Source: Deltaproteobacteria bacterium (GTDB lineage: Bacteria; Desulfobacterota; Desulfarculia; JACQYL01). From it: DNA of 64,000 bases. A program made the position numbers and the translations under genes. The stretch covers positions 62,947-126,946 of the forward strand of contig JACQYL010000119.1 of the NCBI GenBank assembly GCA_016208165.1, read 5' to 3'. The notes below the pieces were generated by a model. That model was not told the origin of the DNA and made no database searches. It was given only the letters and a program-made list of their open reading frames with translations. Below are positions 1 through 9,578 of this stretch, in pieces; within the stretch, counting starts at the first letter, position 1; the number at the start of each line of letters is the position of its first letter.

Positions 1-877
1 CTTTTGATTTTCCAAACCGACCGTATGCCGATCCCAAGAAAGGAAGCGTCGGTGTTATGGGTTACCCTCGTCGGCACTACAAAGCTCAATATCGATCGGA
101 AACGGGTTACAATTGAATTCTCGAAGATCTCGGACTGCATTTCAGCACTCGGCGACGTTTCGAGCCTCCGGAATTCCGATCGATAAAGCAGTTCCTTCAA
201 CAGGACATGATGAATTCGCCGATGATCGGTACCCGGATCATGGGCGTCAAGCTCACGAGTACGAGATCCGATGCAATCGACTACGAGGGCGGCGGGCTGA
301 ATTATGTCAGTATATCAGAAACCATGCCTGATACAAGGTACCGGCTGTTCCAAATCACACGCCGGCTGCAAATGGATTATCCTTATCCCCCAATCCGTCG
401 ATGGCTCTTTCCTCCATACCGGCAGGCAAACCAGGCTTCGTCCGTACTCCGGGTTAGAACGGACATTGCGCCCGGCTTTCCCGGACCCGAGCTTAGCCCA
501 ACGTGTCGGCCGACGCGCTTGGGCTACGTTCCTCCATCCGAGGTCGTGGCCGGAATCCGGCCTCCGGCGGATAGGGAGGCTCCGACTTCGGAACCGGTTT
601 CATCGCTTCGCCTCCGCAATTTGAACCGGCTTATCCACGAGTTCCTCAGGCGACCACTTCCAACCGCCAACCCGGTTACAACCAATGCCGTCATACGATG
701 TACGATCTAAATCGCCCACTTTTGTGCTTGAAATCCCCGGCGGGTTTGTTACATCATAGCCCATTATTACAACGGAGATCAGGGCTCACGAAGGGCGGCC
801 GGCGCGCCGTCTTTTTGATGACGGGCAAAATCCAACCGTATCGGGGCTTCTCCTCCAGGAATGAAGAGGTACCCTCT
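1..877. other. Noncoding stretch
   Basis: No convincing gene on either strand. The open frames here are short, mutually overlapping, lack ribosome binding sites and show no recognisable protein motif. No tRNA cloverleaf, CRISPR repeat or long inverted repeat was seen. The window starts inside this stretch, so it may hold the end of an upstream untranslated region. Confidence 0.5.
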
Positions 878-1204
878 ATGGCCGTGGAAGTAAGGACCAT
901 TAAAGAACTCAAAAGTGCGATCCAAGGGCAGAACATGGAGATTCTCCTCGCAGACCCCGATCTGTCTGACAAGATCTCCAGATTCAAACAGCTCAAAGAT
1001 ATCACCGTGCCCAAGCTGGTGGACGGTATGACGGCGTATCTGTCGCCCGCCGAGAATACAATCATTCAGACCGTTGCCTACATTGGAGTGGGCGAGCTGT
1101 TTGAGCTATATGAACGCTACGACATTGAAGAAACCAATGAAATGGACTCCTCGAAAAACAGGCAACAGGCCATTCAAAAGTTGAGAAGAAAGAAGCCCGA
1201 CTAA
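878..1204 (+). CDS. Small hypothetical protein (108 aa)
   Basis: A 108-residue acidic, probably mostly helical soluble protein beginning MAVEVRTIKELK. I do not recognise the family. I chose the ATG at 878 rather than in-frame codons further upstream because a purine-rich GAAGAGGT (863-870) sits just before it and the upstream extension looks noncoding. No signal peptide, membrane segment, Cys motif or nucleotide-binding loop is visible. The C-terminus is basic (KLRRKKPD). It stands alone, with noncoding DNA on both sides. Confidence 0.6.
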   Translation: MAVEVRTIKELKSAIQGQNMEILLADPDLSDKISRFKQLKDITVPKLVDGMTAYLSPAENTIIQTVAYIGVGELFELYERYDIEETNEMDSSKNRQQAIQKLRRKKPD

Positions 1205-1555
1205 GTTCGAGTCGATTCCTCGGTGATCCGCCGGACTGCCGCCACTTGCCTTGGGAAATCCCGCGGCTACCCAATAAGAGCCGGCGCGCTCTTCACGCTG
1301 AGACTACAATTCTTTCGCACACGGCCTTCCGGTGTATAAAAGTAGTTCACCGGCCGGACGGCCCCCTATTTCCGGCCTTTTCCGTTACGACATAAACGGA
1401 CCTCTCTTCCATCCGAACTCCACAAAAACGCTCAAGTGTTCATCGGATTCGCCGATAAAAAACGATAGTTTTTGTCGAGCAGAAGCCGGGAAACACGGCG
1501 CCGGCGGGGTCATGCCGCCAAACAACGGAACACTTCCACCAGACAAGGAGCGACG
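1205..1555. other. Intergenic region before secreted repeat protein
   Basis: No gene seen. A TATAAA-like hexamer lies near 1335, but no good -35 element is at the right distance, so no promoter is called. The last 10 bases carry the AAGGAG ribosome binding site of the next gene. Confidence 0.4.
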
Positions 1556-3103
1556 ATGATGAAGGGTAACTGCTACAAGGCAGGAATATCCGTAGTATTG
1601 GTTCTATTCCTGGCTTCGTTTTCATGGGCCGCAAAGCCTTTCGCCGCACCGGCCCAATTTGATTTCGGCGCCGGCTCCAGTTCGTTTAATGTGCAGATGA
1701 CTGTGGAGGGAGGATTACAGAGCACCTTGCCCGTGTCTTTCAGCCCCATGCCCGTGCCCATCACCGGCATATTGAAGGTGACCCAACTCGAAACGGCAAC
1801 CGGTTCTTTTTCGGGCGCCATCAAACAGCTTGGAGGTCAGACGACCGCATCCGTGACCGGACTGCCTTCGTTCAGCGTGACCCTCACTCTGGATGGGGGC
1901 GTATCAGGCGTTTTTAGATGGAGTTCCAATTCGGTTTTCATCTACCCCACGAGTCTCACGGCCACACTGGACCTGGGCGTTGCCTCCTATGCGGTCCCCA
2001 TTTCCGCCCTGGTCATCAGCGGCGATTACGACGACGGGCGGATGTACGTAAACGCGGAGATGTCCGCTTCGGACACGTTCTCCGGCCGAACGTTTTCCAT
2101 TCAGCTGGCCATCACCCTCGAGGCTTTCCTCGAAGAGCTGAACGAAACCCCGGAAGAGCCCACTCCGTCCGACGATTTTTCAGGAATCTGGAACGGCACG
2201 TGGGTCAGTTCCATGTACCCGGGTGACGGCGGGCAGGTGGACTTCCTGCTATGCCAGTCGGGGATCCACGTCTCCGGAGACTCCTTTGTCACCGATACGG
2301 ATTGCGGCGACGTCCAAGTGCCCGTCACAGGCATCGTAGACGGGGATACCATGGCCGTGTCCATGGAGTACATATGCGCGGGAATAAATGCAACATCGGA
2401 TTATACTCAGGCCACCCGCGACGACGACACCGTCACCGGCGTCTATAAGGCCTGGACGGACGGCCACAACCTGTACGATGAAGGTACGTTCTCCTTGTTC
2501 CGAGAGCCTCCGAAAACACTTCAAACCAACGGGTTGTGGAAAGAGGAGGGTGGATCCTGGTTCGTGCAAAAGTATTCCGACGGCGGAGCCCTGGTGATCT
2601 ACAGCGCCGATCTGAAGGCCTTTACAGTCTATGGAATCGATTCCGCCTCAGGACTCAAATGGACCTCCAATCCCGACATGGGAACCGGTCGGTACTCGAT
2701 TGAAATCACGTTTCAAACACAAGGCCTGGCGAGTGTAGCGATAAGGGACAACGTATCGCAACAGACGGAAACCCGCGCCTTGAACCTGTTTTCTTCGGCC
2801 GTGCTCCAGGATTCGTTCAAGGAGGCGGACGGCATCTGGAAAGGAGCCGGTTCCTGGTTTGTCCAGCGCTACGACAACTGCGGCGCCCTGGTAATCTATA
2901 CAGAGGATATGAGCAGCTACCGCGTGTATGGGATTGATTCCGCCGCAGGCGAAAAATGGATTTCCGATCCGGACTTGAATAGCGGTCAGTACTCGGTGGA
3001 TATGACCTTCAGCAGTCCCGGCACGTGCACATCCGTTGTACATACCGTAGGCGGTTCCGCTTCCGAGACCCATACCCTCTCGAAATTCGCAGGAACGGAA
3101 TAG
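1556..3103 (+). CDS. Secreted protein with two GxWK/FVQxY repeats
   Basis: A 515-residue exported protein. The start is the ATG at 1556, 5 nt after AAGGAG (1545-1550); a second ATG follows immediately. An N-terminal signal peptide (KAGISVVLVLFLASFSWAA) ends near residue 24. Residues about 30-200 are beta-rich and residues 210-320 form a domain containing the motif FSGIWNGTW. Two tandem copies of a roughly 60-residue module follow (about 326-384 and 426-484). Each reads G[IL]WK, then SWFVQ[KR]Y, then GALVIY and VYGIDSA. The same module type occurs twice in the protein at 17730. Function unknown; probably periplasmic or cell-surface. I do not recognise a named family. Confidence 0.75.
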   Translation: MMKGNCYKAGISVVLVLFLASFSWAAKPFAAPAQFDFGAGSSSFNVQMTVEGGLQSTLPVSFSPMPVPITGILKVTQLETATGSFSGAIKQLGGQTTASVTGLPSFSVTLTLDGGVSGVFRWSSNSVFIYPTSLTATLDLGVASYAVPISALVISGDYDDGRMYVNAEMSASDTFSGRTFSIQLAITLEAFLEELNETPEEPTPSDDFSGIWNGTWVSSMYPGDGGQVDFLLCQSGIHVSGDSFVTDTDCGDVQVPVTGIVDGDTMAVSMEYICAGINATSDYTQATRDDDTVTGVYKAWTDGHNLYDEGTFSLFREPPKTLQTNGLWKEEGGSWFVQKYSDGGALVIYSADLKAFTVYGIDSASGLKWTSNPDMGTGRYSIEITFQTQGLASVAIRDNVSQQTETRALNLFSSAVLQDSFKEADGIWKGAGSWFVQRYDNCGALVIYTEDMSSYRVYGIDSAAGEKWISDPDLNSGQYSVDMTFSSPGTCTSVVHTVGGSASETHTLSKFAGTE

Positions 3104-3537
3104 GTCCGATTGCAGTCATCTTACGGGGGAGGAACTCAGAAAGGGTTCCACTCCCGCAAACCCATCCTATCCCTCCTTTCCATGCCCGTTTTTCATGCTG
3201 TTGGCGAGGATTCGGACGAGCATTACAGCTTGACTCGGGGATGCAAGGGAGTTATCTTTTTTTTGCATAGGAAATATCTGCACGTAATTCTGTGCAGACA
3301 AATTGGACACCATCTCTTGCCGCCATGTTCCCTCTGGAGGGGTCTTACCTTTACCGCTTCATGATCTCTTTCACGCAGCGGTCCTGAACGTCTGTTCACC
3401 AGAAAGGCAAGTTCCGATCCCACAAGAAGGCCGTGGCAGTAGCCGACGAGCCTGTGGGTTCAAATCCGTTTAAAAGACGGAAGTGAAACCGCCTCCTCGT
3501 CAAATATCTGCAAGCGATTGGAAAGAGGACCTATTTC
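3104..3537. other. Leader region of molybdopterin gene cluster
   Basis: No gene seen. It contains a sigma70-like promoter candidate (3230-3258, listed separately) and a small hairpin at 3277-3298 with 7-bp arms (TCTGCAC / GTGCAGA). A TTCAAAT near 3457 resembles a T-loop, but its flanks do not pair into a tRNA. Confidence 0.4.
3230..3258 (+). promoter_or_regulatory. Candidate sigma70 promoter, molybdopterin cluster
   Basis: TTGACT (3230-3235) and TATCTT (3253-3258) are separated by exactly 17 bp, about 280 bp upstream of the oxidoreductase gene. The -35 matches 5 of 6 bases and the -10 matches 4 of 6. Support is sequence-only. Confidence 0.35.
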
Positions 3538-5628
3538 ATGAAGAAAAGTGTGTTCAGCATTTGCGGCATGTGCACCGTCCGCTGTCCTATTCGCGTTGAA
3601 GTGGAAAACGGCGTTGCCACATGGATCGAAGGCAACCCTCACATACTCGGGCGATCGTTGTGCGGCAAAGGCTCCGCGGGTCTCGCTTTTCATTACCAGG
3701 AATACCGTCCGCAAGGCCCCATGCTCCGCCAAGGGCTCAGGGGCGGCGGCCAGTGGAAGCGTGTTACCTGGGACACGGCGTTGGACTATGTGGCCGATAA
3801 ATTGGGCCGCATCCTGGACCGATATGGACCGGGCAGCACCTTTTTGAGTTGCAGGGGAGGCCCGTTTCTCGACTTGCCCAAAACGTTTTTGAAAGCCCTT
3901 GGGTCCCCGAATTTTACCAACCATGACGCGGCATGCGGAAGAAACGTCCACCACGCAAGCCTGTCTCTGTACGGTTTGGGGCGTAAGGATTTCATTTACG
4001 ATCTCAAAGAGTGCAACCATTTGGTGCTCTACGGGCGGAATATGCTGGAATCCCTGAAGGTCAAGGAAGCGAAGGACCTGATGGAAGCCCTTTCCAGAGG
4101 GATGAGGATGACCTACATTGACGTGAGGCAGACCGTCACCGGCAGCAAAGCCTCGCGATTCTGGATGGTTCGCCCCGGCTCCGATTATGCTTTGAACCTG
4201 GGAATCATCCACGCCGTCATCAAAGAAGGCGTTTACGATGCGGAATTCATCCGGAAGTGGACGACCGGATTCGATGATCTGGCGAATATCGTTCAGCCGT
4301 ACACTCCCGAGTGGGCCGAGGAGCAAACCGGCGTTCCTGCCGCTGAAATCCACGAGTTCGTTCGCGAAATCGCCTCGGATCGACCCAAGGTGGTATTTCA
4401 CCCCGGATGGATGTTGGCCCGATATCGGGATTCCTTTTACGCCAGCCGCTCGACCCATATACTCAACGTTCTGATGGGCAGCGTGGAAGTACCCGGCGGC
4501 CAGATTATAGCCAAGGGCCCCAAAGACTATGGGAAGAAGGACCTGAACAACCTGGGGGATGGTGTTCCGAAACCTACCGAAAAACGGGCCGACGGGGTCG
4601 GATGGAAGTATCCCCATTTTGACGCGGGACCCGGACTGTTTCAGCTTTTCTATCCCGCCATACTCACCGGGCAGCCTTATCCCATCAAGGCGTACGTGTG
4701 TTACCGTCACGACCCTCTCACGGGATTTCCGGACCGTGAGGCCCAGAGAGCGGCTCTGGACCGGTTGGACCTGATCGTGGCCTTGGACGCCAAGTTCGGG
4801 GAAACCACGTGGTACGGCGACGTGATTTTGCCGCTTTCCGGTTACCTCGAGAAAGACAGTCCCATCGCGTCCCAAAAAGGCAAGACCCCTCGATTCATTG
4901 TACGCCGTCAGGCCATCGAACCCCTGTACGACAGCAAGCCTGAATGGTGGATTTTCAAGGAGCTCGCCAAACGCATGGGTCTGGACAAATACTTTCCTTA
5001 CGAATCCGTTCAGGAACTGTGGGATTTTCAGCTGAAGGGAACCGGGTTCAGCATCGCGGATTTTGAAGAAAAGGGTTTCGTGGATCCGGCGGATAAAGCC
5101 AAGCTGTTCGACAGGGAAAACGGACTTAAACTGAAAACGGGTTCCGGAAAAATCGAACTTGTTTCCCCTTCTCTGGAGAAGGCGGGATTCCCCTCCCTCG
5201 ATATCTATCGCGAGAGAGAGCCGTTACCCGCCGGTACGTTTCGCCTTGTATTCGGACGGCATGCGATCCACGCCCACGGCCACACTCAGGACAATCCGCT
5301 GCTCCACGAAGTTTTCCCGGAGAACAATCTCTGGATCAACGACCGCGTGGCGGCGGATCTCGGGATCGCCGAAGGGGACAAGGTGGAAATATCCGCCAAC
5401 GGTGTCACGGCCGAGGTCAAGGCCCATATCACTCCTTTCATCCATCCGGAAGCGGTGTTCACGGTTCATGGGTTCGGCAGAACCGTTCCTGTGTTGAAGC
5501 GAGCCTTCGGCGTGGGGTTCGCCGATCAACGAATGGCCAAAGGCTGTCTGGAACGTTTCGATCCGGCGGGCGGGGGAATCGCGTACCTCGAGTGCCTCGT
5601 GACCGTTAGGAAGGCGGAGGAAGTCTAG
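3538..5628 (+). CDS. Molybdopterin oxidoreductase, PhsA/PsrA-like catalytic subunit
   Basis: A 696-residue member of the Mo/W-bisMGD oxidoreductase family. The N-terminal [4Fe-4S] site is visible as C9-x2-C12-x3-C16-x25-C42. C133 in DAACGRNVHH sits where a metal-ligand Cys is expected. The C-terminus carries the usual MopB dinucleotide-binding fold (RHAIHAHGHTQDNPLLHE). No twin-arginine signal is present, so a cytoplasmic location is likely. It is followed 1 nt later by a four-cluster ferredoxin subunit and then a GltD-like flavoprotein, with no membrane-anchor gene. The substrate cannot be told from sequence: thiosulfate or polysulfide reductase, acetylene-hydratase-like and other members all share this fold. 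Confidence 0.85.
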   Translation: MKKSVFSICGMCTVRCPIRVEVENGVATWIEGNPHILGRSLCGKGSAGLAFHYQEYRPQGPMLRQGLRGGGQWKRVTWDTALDYVADKLGRILDRYGPGSTFLSCRGGPFLDLPKTFLKALGSPNFTNHDAACGRNVHHASLSLYGLGRKDFIYDLKECNHLVLYGRNMLESLKVKEAKDLMEALSRGMRMTYIDVRQTVTGSKASRFWMVRPGSDYALNLGIIHAVIKEGVYDAEFIRKWTTGFDDLANIVQPYTPEWAEEQTGVPAAEIHEFVREIASDRPKVVFHPGWMLARYRDSFYASRSTHILNVLMGSVEVPGGQIIAKGPKDYGKKDLNNLGDGVPKPTEKRADGVGWKYPHFDAGPGLFQLFYPAILTGQPYPIKAYVCYRHDPLTGFPDREAQRAALDRLDLIVALDAKFGETTWYGDVILPLSGYLEKDSPIASQKGKTPRFIVRRQAIEPLYDSKPEWWIFKELAKRMGLDKYFPYESVQELWDFQLKGTGFSIADFEEKGFVDPADKAKLFDRENGLKLKTGSGKIELVSPSLEKAGFPSLDIYREREPLPAGTFRLVFGRHAIHAHGHTQDNPLLHEVFPENNLWINDRVAADLGIAEGDKVEISANGVTAEVKAHITPFIHPEAVFTVHGFGRTVPVLKRAFGVGFADQRMAKGCLERFDPAGGGIAYLECLVTVRKAEEV

Positions 5629-5629
5629 T

Positions 5630-6127
5630 ATGAGTGATTACATCATCTTTCAGGATGTGGATCGATGCATCGGCTGCTATTCGTGTGAAATTCACTGTAA
5701 GGCCAACAAGAAACTTCCCGATGGTCCCCGTTTGTGCCGGATTTACCAGTTTGGTCCCAAGCTCGTGGATAAGGTCCCCCGAATGGCCTTCAGCTTTCTC
5801 GCCTGTTTTCACTGCGAAAAACCCTGGTGCGTCTCCGCCTGTCCCTCGAAGGCCATGCAAAAGCGTCCCAAAGACGGAATCGTTTACGTGGAAGCCGAGA
5901 AATGCATAGGCTGCAAACTGTGTCTCTACGCGTGTCCCTGGGGAGTGCCCCAATTCATTCAGGAAGATTGCGTCGCGGTCAAATGCGATCTTTGCAAGGA
6001 TCGTATCGACCAGGGGCTTCAACCGGCTTGCGTTACCAAGTGTATTACCGGTTGCCTCCAGTTCGGCAGGAGAGAACTCATGCCGGAGGAACAGGTGAGG
6101 CGGTATGAATTATTGGCTACCCCCTAA
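5630..6127 (+). CDS. 4Fe-4S ferredoxin subunit, PhsB/NrfC-like
   Basis: A 165-residue electron-transfer subunit with sixteen-cysteine architecture. Visible motifs are CIGCYSCEIHC near residue 14, CFHC...CVSACP near 61-75, CIGCKLCLYACP near 92, and CDLC...CVTKC near 118-135. This is the standard four-[4Fe-4S] beta subunit of molybdopterin oxidoreductases. It begins 1 nt after the catalytic subunit with a GGAGG ribosome binding site inside the end of that gene, so the two are translationally linked. It presumably wires the molybdenum subunit to the GltD-like flavoprotein encoded next. Confidence 0.85.
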   Translation: MSDYIIFQDVDRCIGCYSCEIHCKANKKLPDGPRLCRIYQFGPKLVDKVPRMAFSFLACFHCEKPWCVSACPSKAMQKRPKDGIVYVEAEKCIGCKLCLYACPWGVPQFIQEDCVAVKCDLCKDRIDQGLQPACVTKCITGCLQFGRRELMPEEQVRRYELLATP

Positions 6128-6165
6128 ATACCATACGTTGTGTACGAGTTTTCGAGGACATCAAA

Positions 6166-8043
6166 ATGATCAAAACCGTTCAGGAACCGGCGCCCGCTCC
6201 GTGCCAGAGCGCATGTCCATCGGGAATCGATGTGCCCAGTTATGTGGCCCTGATCGCCCACGGAAGATACAGGGAAGCGGTGGATCTCATACGAAAAGAC
6301 AATCCTTTCCCCTGGGTGTGCGGGCTGGTTTGCCCCCGTCCCTGTGAAGGGGCCTGCGCCAGGAGGGCCGTCGACAAACCCATCGCTATCAAGGCTCTCA
6401 AAGCCTTTTCCGCTTCTTATGTAAACGACATGCTGGACGAGCATGTATACCGGGCTCCAGACCAGATCCTTGAAAAAGTCGCCGTCATAGGCGGGGGCCC
6501 GTCCGGCCTTTCGGCCGCCTATTTCCTGACTAGAAAGGGGTACCAGGTAACGGTCTTCGAAGCCTTACCCGTGGCGGGCGGCATGATGTCGGTGGGTATT
6601 CCCGAATACAGGCTTCCACGTTACGTGGTTAAGAAAGAAGTCGAACGCCTGGAAAAAATGGGCGTCACCATTCGGACCAACTCCCCCATCGGAGGGGACT
6701 TTAACATCACTAAACTGCGGCAGGAAGGTTTTCGGGCTTTTTTTGCGGGGATAGGCGCCCATCGAGTGAACAGGATGCGCATTCCGGGAGAAACCGACTT
6801 CCCTCAGGTTTTGGACGCCCTGACGTTCCTTCACCATCATTTCCTTGGAGAACGAGGCAAGGTGGGAGAGAAAGTCGCAGTGATCGGCGGGGGCAATGCA
6901 GCCATGGACGCTTCCCGCATTTCCCTGCGGCTGGGCACCAAAGAGGTGCACATACTCTACCGCCGAAGCCGGAACGAGATGCCGGCCCTGAACGAAGAAA
7001 TCAAGGAAGCGGAGGAGGAAGGAATCCAGTTCCACTATCTGACCATTCCCACCCGCATTGTGGGAGAAAAAGGAAGGGTGACCGGGGTCGAGTGTATGAA
7101 AGCGGAACTGGGAGAACCGGACGCCACGGGCCGGCGCAGACCTGTTCCCGTTCAGAACAGCGAGCATTTCATCGAAGCCGACGCCGTTATCGCTTCCATT
7201 GGTCAATCCCCTGATATCTCCTGGATAGGAGAAGAATACCGGTTGGAGGTAAGCCGCTGGCAAACCTTGGTGGTCAATCCATTCAGCATGCAAACATCCA
7301 CGCCGGACGTCTTCGCAGGCGGCGATGTGGTAACCGGCCCGGCCACGGTGGTCGAGGCCATTGGAGCAGCGAAGCGGGCGGCGGCGGGTATCGACGCCTT
7401 CCTTAGAGGCAAGCCTGCCCCGGACCGAGTTATTCCGATCTTACCGCGAATGAGGGTCGAACCTGTTCAGATGGAAGCCGCCGAGAAGATCATGATCCGC
7501 CCCTACGAACCCCCACGCGCGCCTCTTAGCAGGCGCAAATCCACGTTTGATCGGGTGGAATTGGAGTTCGACGAAGCGTCCGCCCGTCAAGAAGCCAAAC
7601 GATGTCTCCGGTGCGATCTTTGCGCGGGATGCGGCGACTGCGCCGAAGTCTGCCGTAACCAGATGGGAATTTCAGCGATCCAGTGCGTGGGCGGCTGTGA
7701 CGATCGCTGGGTGCTGACGAATCTGCTTCGCCCCGGACAGGAATGCGTGGGAGGCGGGGGTTGCGCGAACGCGTGTCCCCGAGGGTGCCTCGAAATGATC
7801 GACGAGGGTGGGGAACGGCGGCTGGTCTGGTGTGGAACCGTGCTGGCCCGCTTCAGGTTGGCCAAATGCGAAGGCTGTGGCAAGTACTTTGCGCCTTTGA
7901 AACTCCTCGATTATGTAAAGCGGGTCGCCGACGTAGATCAGGCCGTGCAAGTGGAACGGTCTCAGTGTCCGGAATGCGCGAGAAAAGCCAAGGCGGCGTC
8001 CATGGCGTCGTACTCCCGGTTCTTTCAAAACGCATCTCACTAA
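6166..8043 (+). CDS. GltD-like FAD/NAD(P) oxidoreductase with Cys-rich C-terminus
   Basis: A 625-residue flavoprotein of the glutamate synthase small-subunit (GltD/NfnB) family. The N-terminus has the Cys-rich ferredoxin-like domain (CQSACPSGID; CGLVCPRPCEGAC). An FAD-binding GGGPSG lies at 109-114 and an NAD(P)-binding GGGNAAMD starts at 241, followed by the family motif YRRSRNEMPA. Beyond the usual end of GltD there are about 140 extra residues rich in Cys pairs (CLRCDLCAGCGDC; CVGGGGCANACPRGC; CEGCGKYF; CPEC), likely additional Fe-S or zinc sites. It follows the oxidoreductase and ferredoxin genes, suggesting an NAD(P)H-linked soluble three-subunit enzyme. The direction of electron flow is unknown. 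Confidence 0.8.
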   Translation: MIKTVQEPAPAPCQSACPSGIDVPSYVALIAHGRYREAVDLIRKDNPFPWVCGLVCPRPCEGACARRAVDKPIAIKALKAFSASYVNDMLDEHVYRAPDQILEKVAVIGGGPSGLSAAYFLTRKGYQVTVFEALPVAGGMMSVGIPEYRLPRYVVKKEVERLEKMGVTIRTNSPIGGDFNITKLRQEGFRAFFAGIGAHRVNRMRIPGETDFPQVLDALTFLHHHFLGERGKVGEKVAVIGGGNAAMDASRISLRLGTKEVHILYRRSRNEMPALNEEIKEAEEEGIQFHYLTIPTRIVGEKGRVTGVECMKAELGEPDATGRRRPVPVQNSEHFIEADAVIASIGQSPDISWIGEEYRLEVSRWQTLVVNPFSMQTSTPDVFAGGDVVTGPATVVEAIGAAKRAAAGIDAFLRGKPAPDRVIPILPRMRVEPVQMEAAEKIMIRPYEPPRAPLSRRKSTFDRVELEFDEASARQEAKRCLRCDLCAGCGDCAEVCRNQMGISAIQCVGGCDDRWVLTNLLRPGQECVGGGGCANACPRGCLEMIDEGGERRLVWCGTVLARFRLAKCEGCGKYFAPLKLLDYVKRVADVDQAVQVERSQCPECARKAKAASMASYSRFFQNASH

Positions 8044-8166
8044 GGAGGCGATACGCCGCCTGATGAACCCCACTCGGAAGTTTCGGGCGGGCGTGGGGAT
8101 TGCTTATCCGAAAGGGCTCGACAAGCACCCTGAGATTGGACGCCGCCGGACGATGGAAGCCCCGTC

Positions 8167-9162
8167 ATGAAAGAAATCTGGGTTAACGCCGATCCCTGGA
8201 AAGCGGAACTGGTGACCGCCGCGTTGGAGGCGGGGGCCGACGCCGTCGTCGTCTCTCCGGACAAGGTGGCTTCCGTCAAGGGATTGGGCCTGATCAAGAC
8301 CGTGTCGAGCACCGGCGATATCCGCTGGGGAGAAGACGCTTTCAGGATCAGGATTTCCTCCGCGGAGGACGAAGAACAGATCGTCCGGCTTGCCCGAAAC
8401 CACAAAAAGGTCGTGGTGGAAACCGCGGACTGGAAGATCGTGCCGATCGAGAACCTCATTGCCCGGAACGCTCGAGTCTTCTTGGAAGTGGCGGACATGG
8501 ACGAGGTTCGAACCGCCTCCGGCATCCTGGAAAAGGGTGTCCACGGTTTTGTCATCACGAATCCGGAGCCGACCCGGGTCCGGGAGATGATCCTCGAATT
8601 GAAGGCGGAGCACGGCCGTATCGAGCTGACGCCCCTCGAAATCCGTAGCATCCGGCCTTTGGGCATGGGAGACCGGGTCTGTGTCGACACATGCAGCCTG
8701 ATGGGCGTCGGCGAGGGATGCCTCGTGGGCAACAGCAGCCGGGCTTTTTTTCTGATCCAGGCGGAAAGCCTGGACAATCCCTACGTATCTTCCAGACCGT
8801 TTCGCGTGAACGCGGGACCGGTTCACGCGTACATTCTGGCGACCCAGGGTCGGACCCGATATCTTTCCGAACTCGAGTCCGGCGACGAGGTCCTGCGGGT
8901 GGACGGATCGGGCCGGGCCTCGCCGCTCGTCGTGGGACGCATAAAGATCGAACGGAGGCCCCTGCTGCTGATCGAGGCGATTGGACCCGGAGGACCGGCA
9001 ACCATGATCTGCCAGAACGCCGAAACCGTGAGACTCGTGACACCCGCCGGGGATGCGGTTTCCGTGGTCGAGCTGAGATCGGGCATCGAGGTGTGGGGGC
9101 ACATCGAAAAGCCCGGGCGACACTTCGGACACAACATTCGGGAAACGGTCCTCGAGAAATAG
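8167..9162 (+). CDS. aroB': 3-dehydroquinate synthase II
   Basis: A 331-residue protein matching the archaeal-type 3-dehydroquinate synthase II family (MJ1249-like). That enzyme makes 3-dehydroquinate from 2-amino-3,7-dideoxy-D-threo-hept-6-ulosonate and is an alternative first step to AroB. Characteristic stretches are the opening KEIWVNADPWK and, in the middle, GDRVCVDTCSLMGVGEGCLVGNSS, seen around residues 166-195, then FRVNAGPVHAYI. It is somewhat shorter than archaeal members. The partner aldolase (aroA') is not in this window. The nearest upstream gene ends 123 nt away, and no strong ribosome binding site precedes the ATG. The family call is confident; the reaction is inferred from the family. 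Confidence 0.85.
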   Translation: MKEIWVNADPWKAELVTAALEAGADAVVVSPDKVASVKGLGLIKTVSSTGDIRWGEDAFRIRISSAEDEEQIVRLARNHKKVVVETADWKIVPIENLIARNARVFLEVADMDEVRTASGILEKGVHGFVITNPEPTRVREMILELKAEHGRIELTPLEIRSIRPLGMGDRVCVDTCSLMGVGEGCLVGNSSRAFFLIQAESLDNPYVSSRPFRVNAGPVHAYILATQGRTRYLSELESGDEVLRVDGSGRASPLVVGRIKIERRPLLLIEAIGPGGPATMICQNAETVRLVTPAGDAVSVVELRSGIEVWGHIEKPGRHFGHNIRETVLEK

Positions 9163-9241
9163 GACGGTTCCTTCCCCGCGGCTTGGCCCCCTAGACGGCT
9201 TCTCTATATGTACAAACTCAATCGGGTCACGCAAAAAAAAC

Positions 9242-9270
9242 TTGAAATCAGGAACGGAATCAGCCATATT
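9242..9270 (+). promoter_or_regulatory. Candidate rpmB promoter
   Basis: TTGAAA (9242-9247) and CATATT (9265-9270) with a 17-bp spacer lie in an AT-rich patch about 90 bp before the rpmB start. Each element matches the sigma70 consensus only partly. Confidence 0.35.
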
Positions 9271-9356
9271 ATTTTTTTGCGAAAAATTGAGCAGTGAACG
9301 TTCATACCGGCGTTTGTCACGCCTCAACATAGTGGTTCGTCACGAGGAGATCAAAA

Positions 9357-9578
9357 GTGAGCAGATCATGCGATATATGCGGTAAAAAGCCCATGGTGGG
9401 ATTCAATGTGAGCCACGCCCACAACAAAACCAAAACCCGATGGGAACCCAATCTGCAAAAAGTGCGCGCGCTGGTTGACGGCAGTTCCAAACGCCTCACC
9501 GTGTGCACCCGCTGCCTTCGATCCGGCGCCGTCGTTAAACCCACCAAGCGGATTACGGCCCAGCCGGACACGAAATAG
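9357..9578 (+). CDS. rpmB: 50S ribosomal protein L28
   Basis: A 73-residue large-subunit ribosomal protein. The sequence opens [20 protein letters not shown] and contains the L28 signature [14 protein letters not shown]. Paired CxxC motifs (CDIC, CTRC) indicate the zinc-binding form. The start is GTG at 9357 with GAGGAGA 7 nt upstream. It stands alone, convergent with the rel gene on the other strand. Confidence 0.95.
   Translation: MSRSCDICGKKPMVGFNVSHAHNKTKTRWEPNLQKVRALVDGSSKRLTVCTRCLRSGAVVKPTKRITAQPDTK

Noticed and set aside
3440-3475. tRNA-like TTCAAAT segment
   Set aside because: Only two base pairs form in the would-be T stem, and no D or anticodon arm is nearby.
3460-4875. 471-residue open frame on the minus strand
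   Set aside because: It is the antisense of the well-supported molybdopterin oxidoreductase gene and has no recognisable motif.
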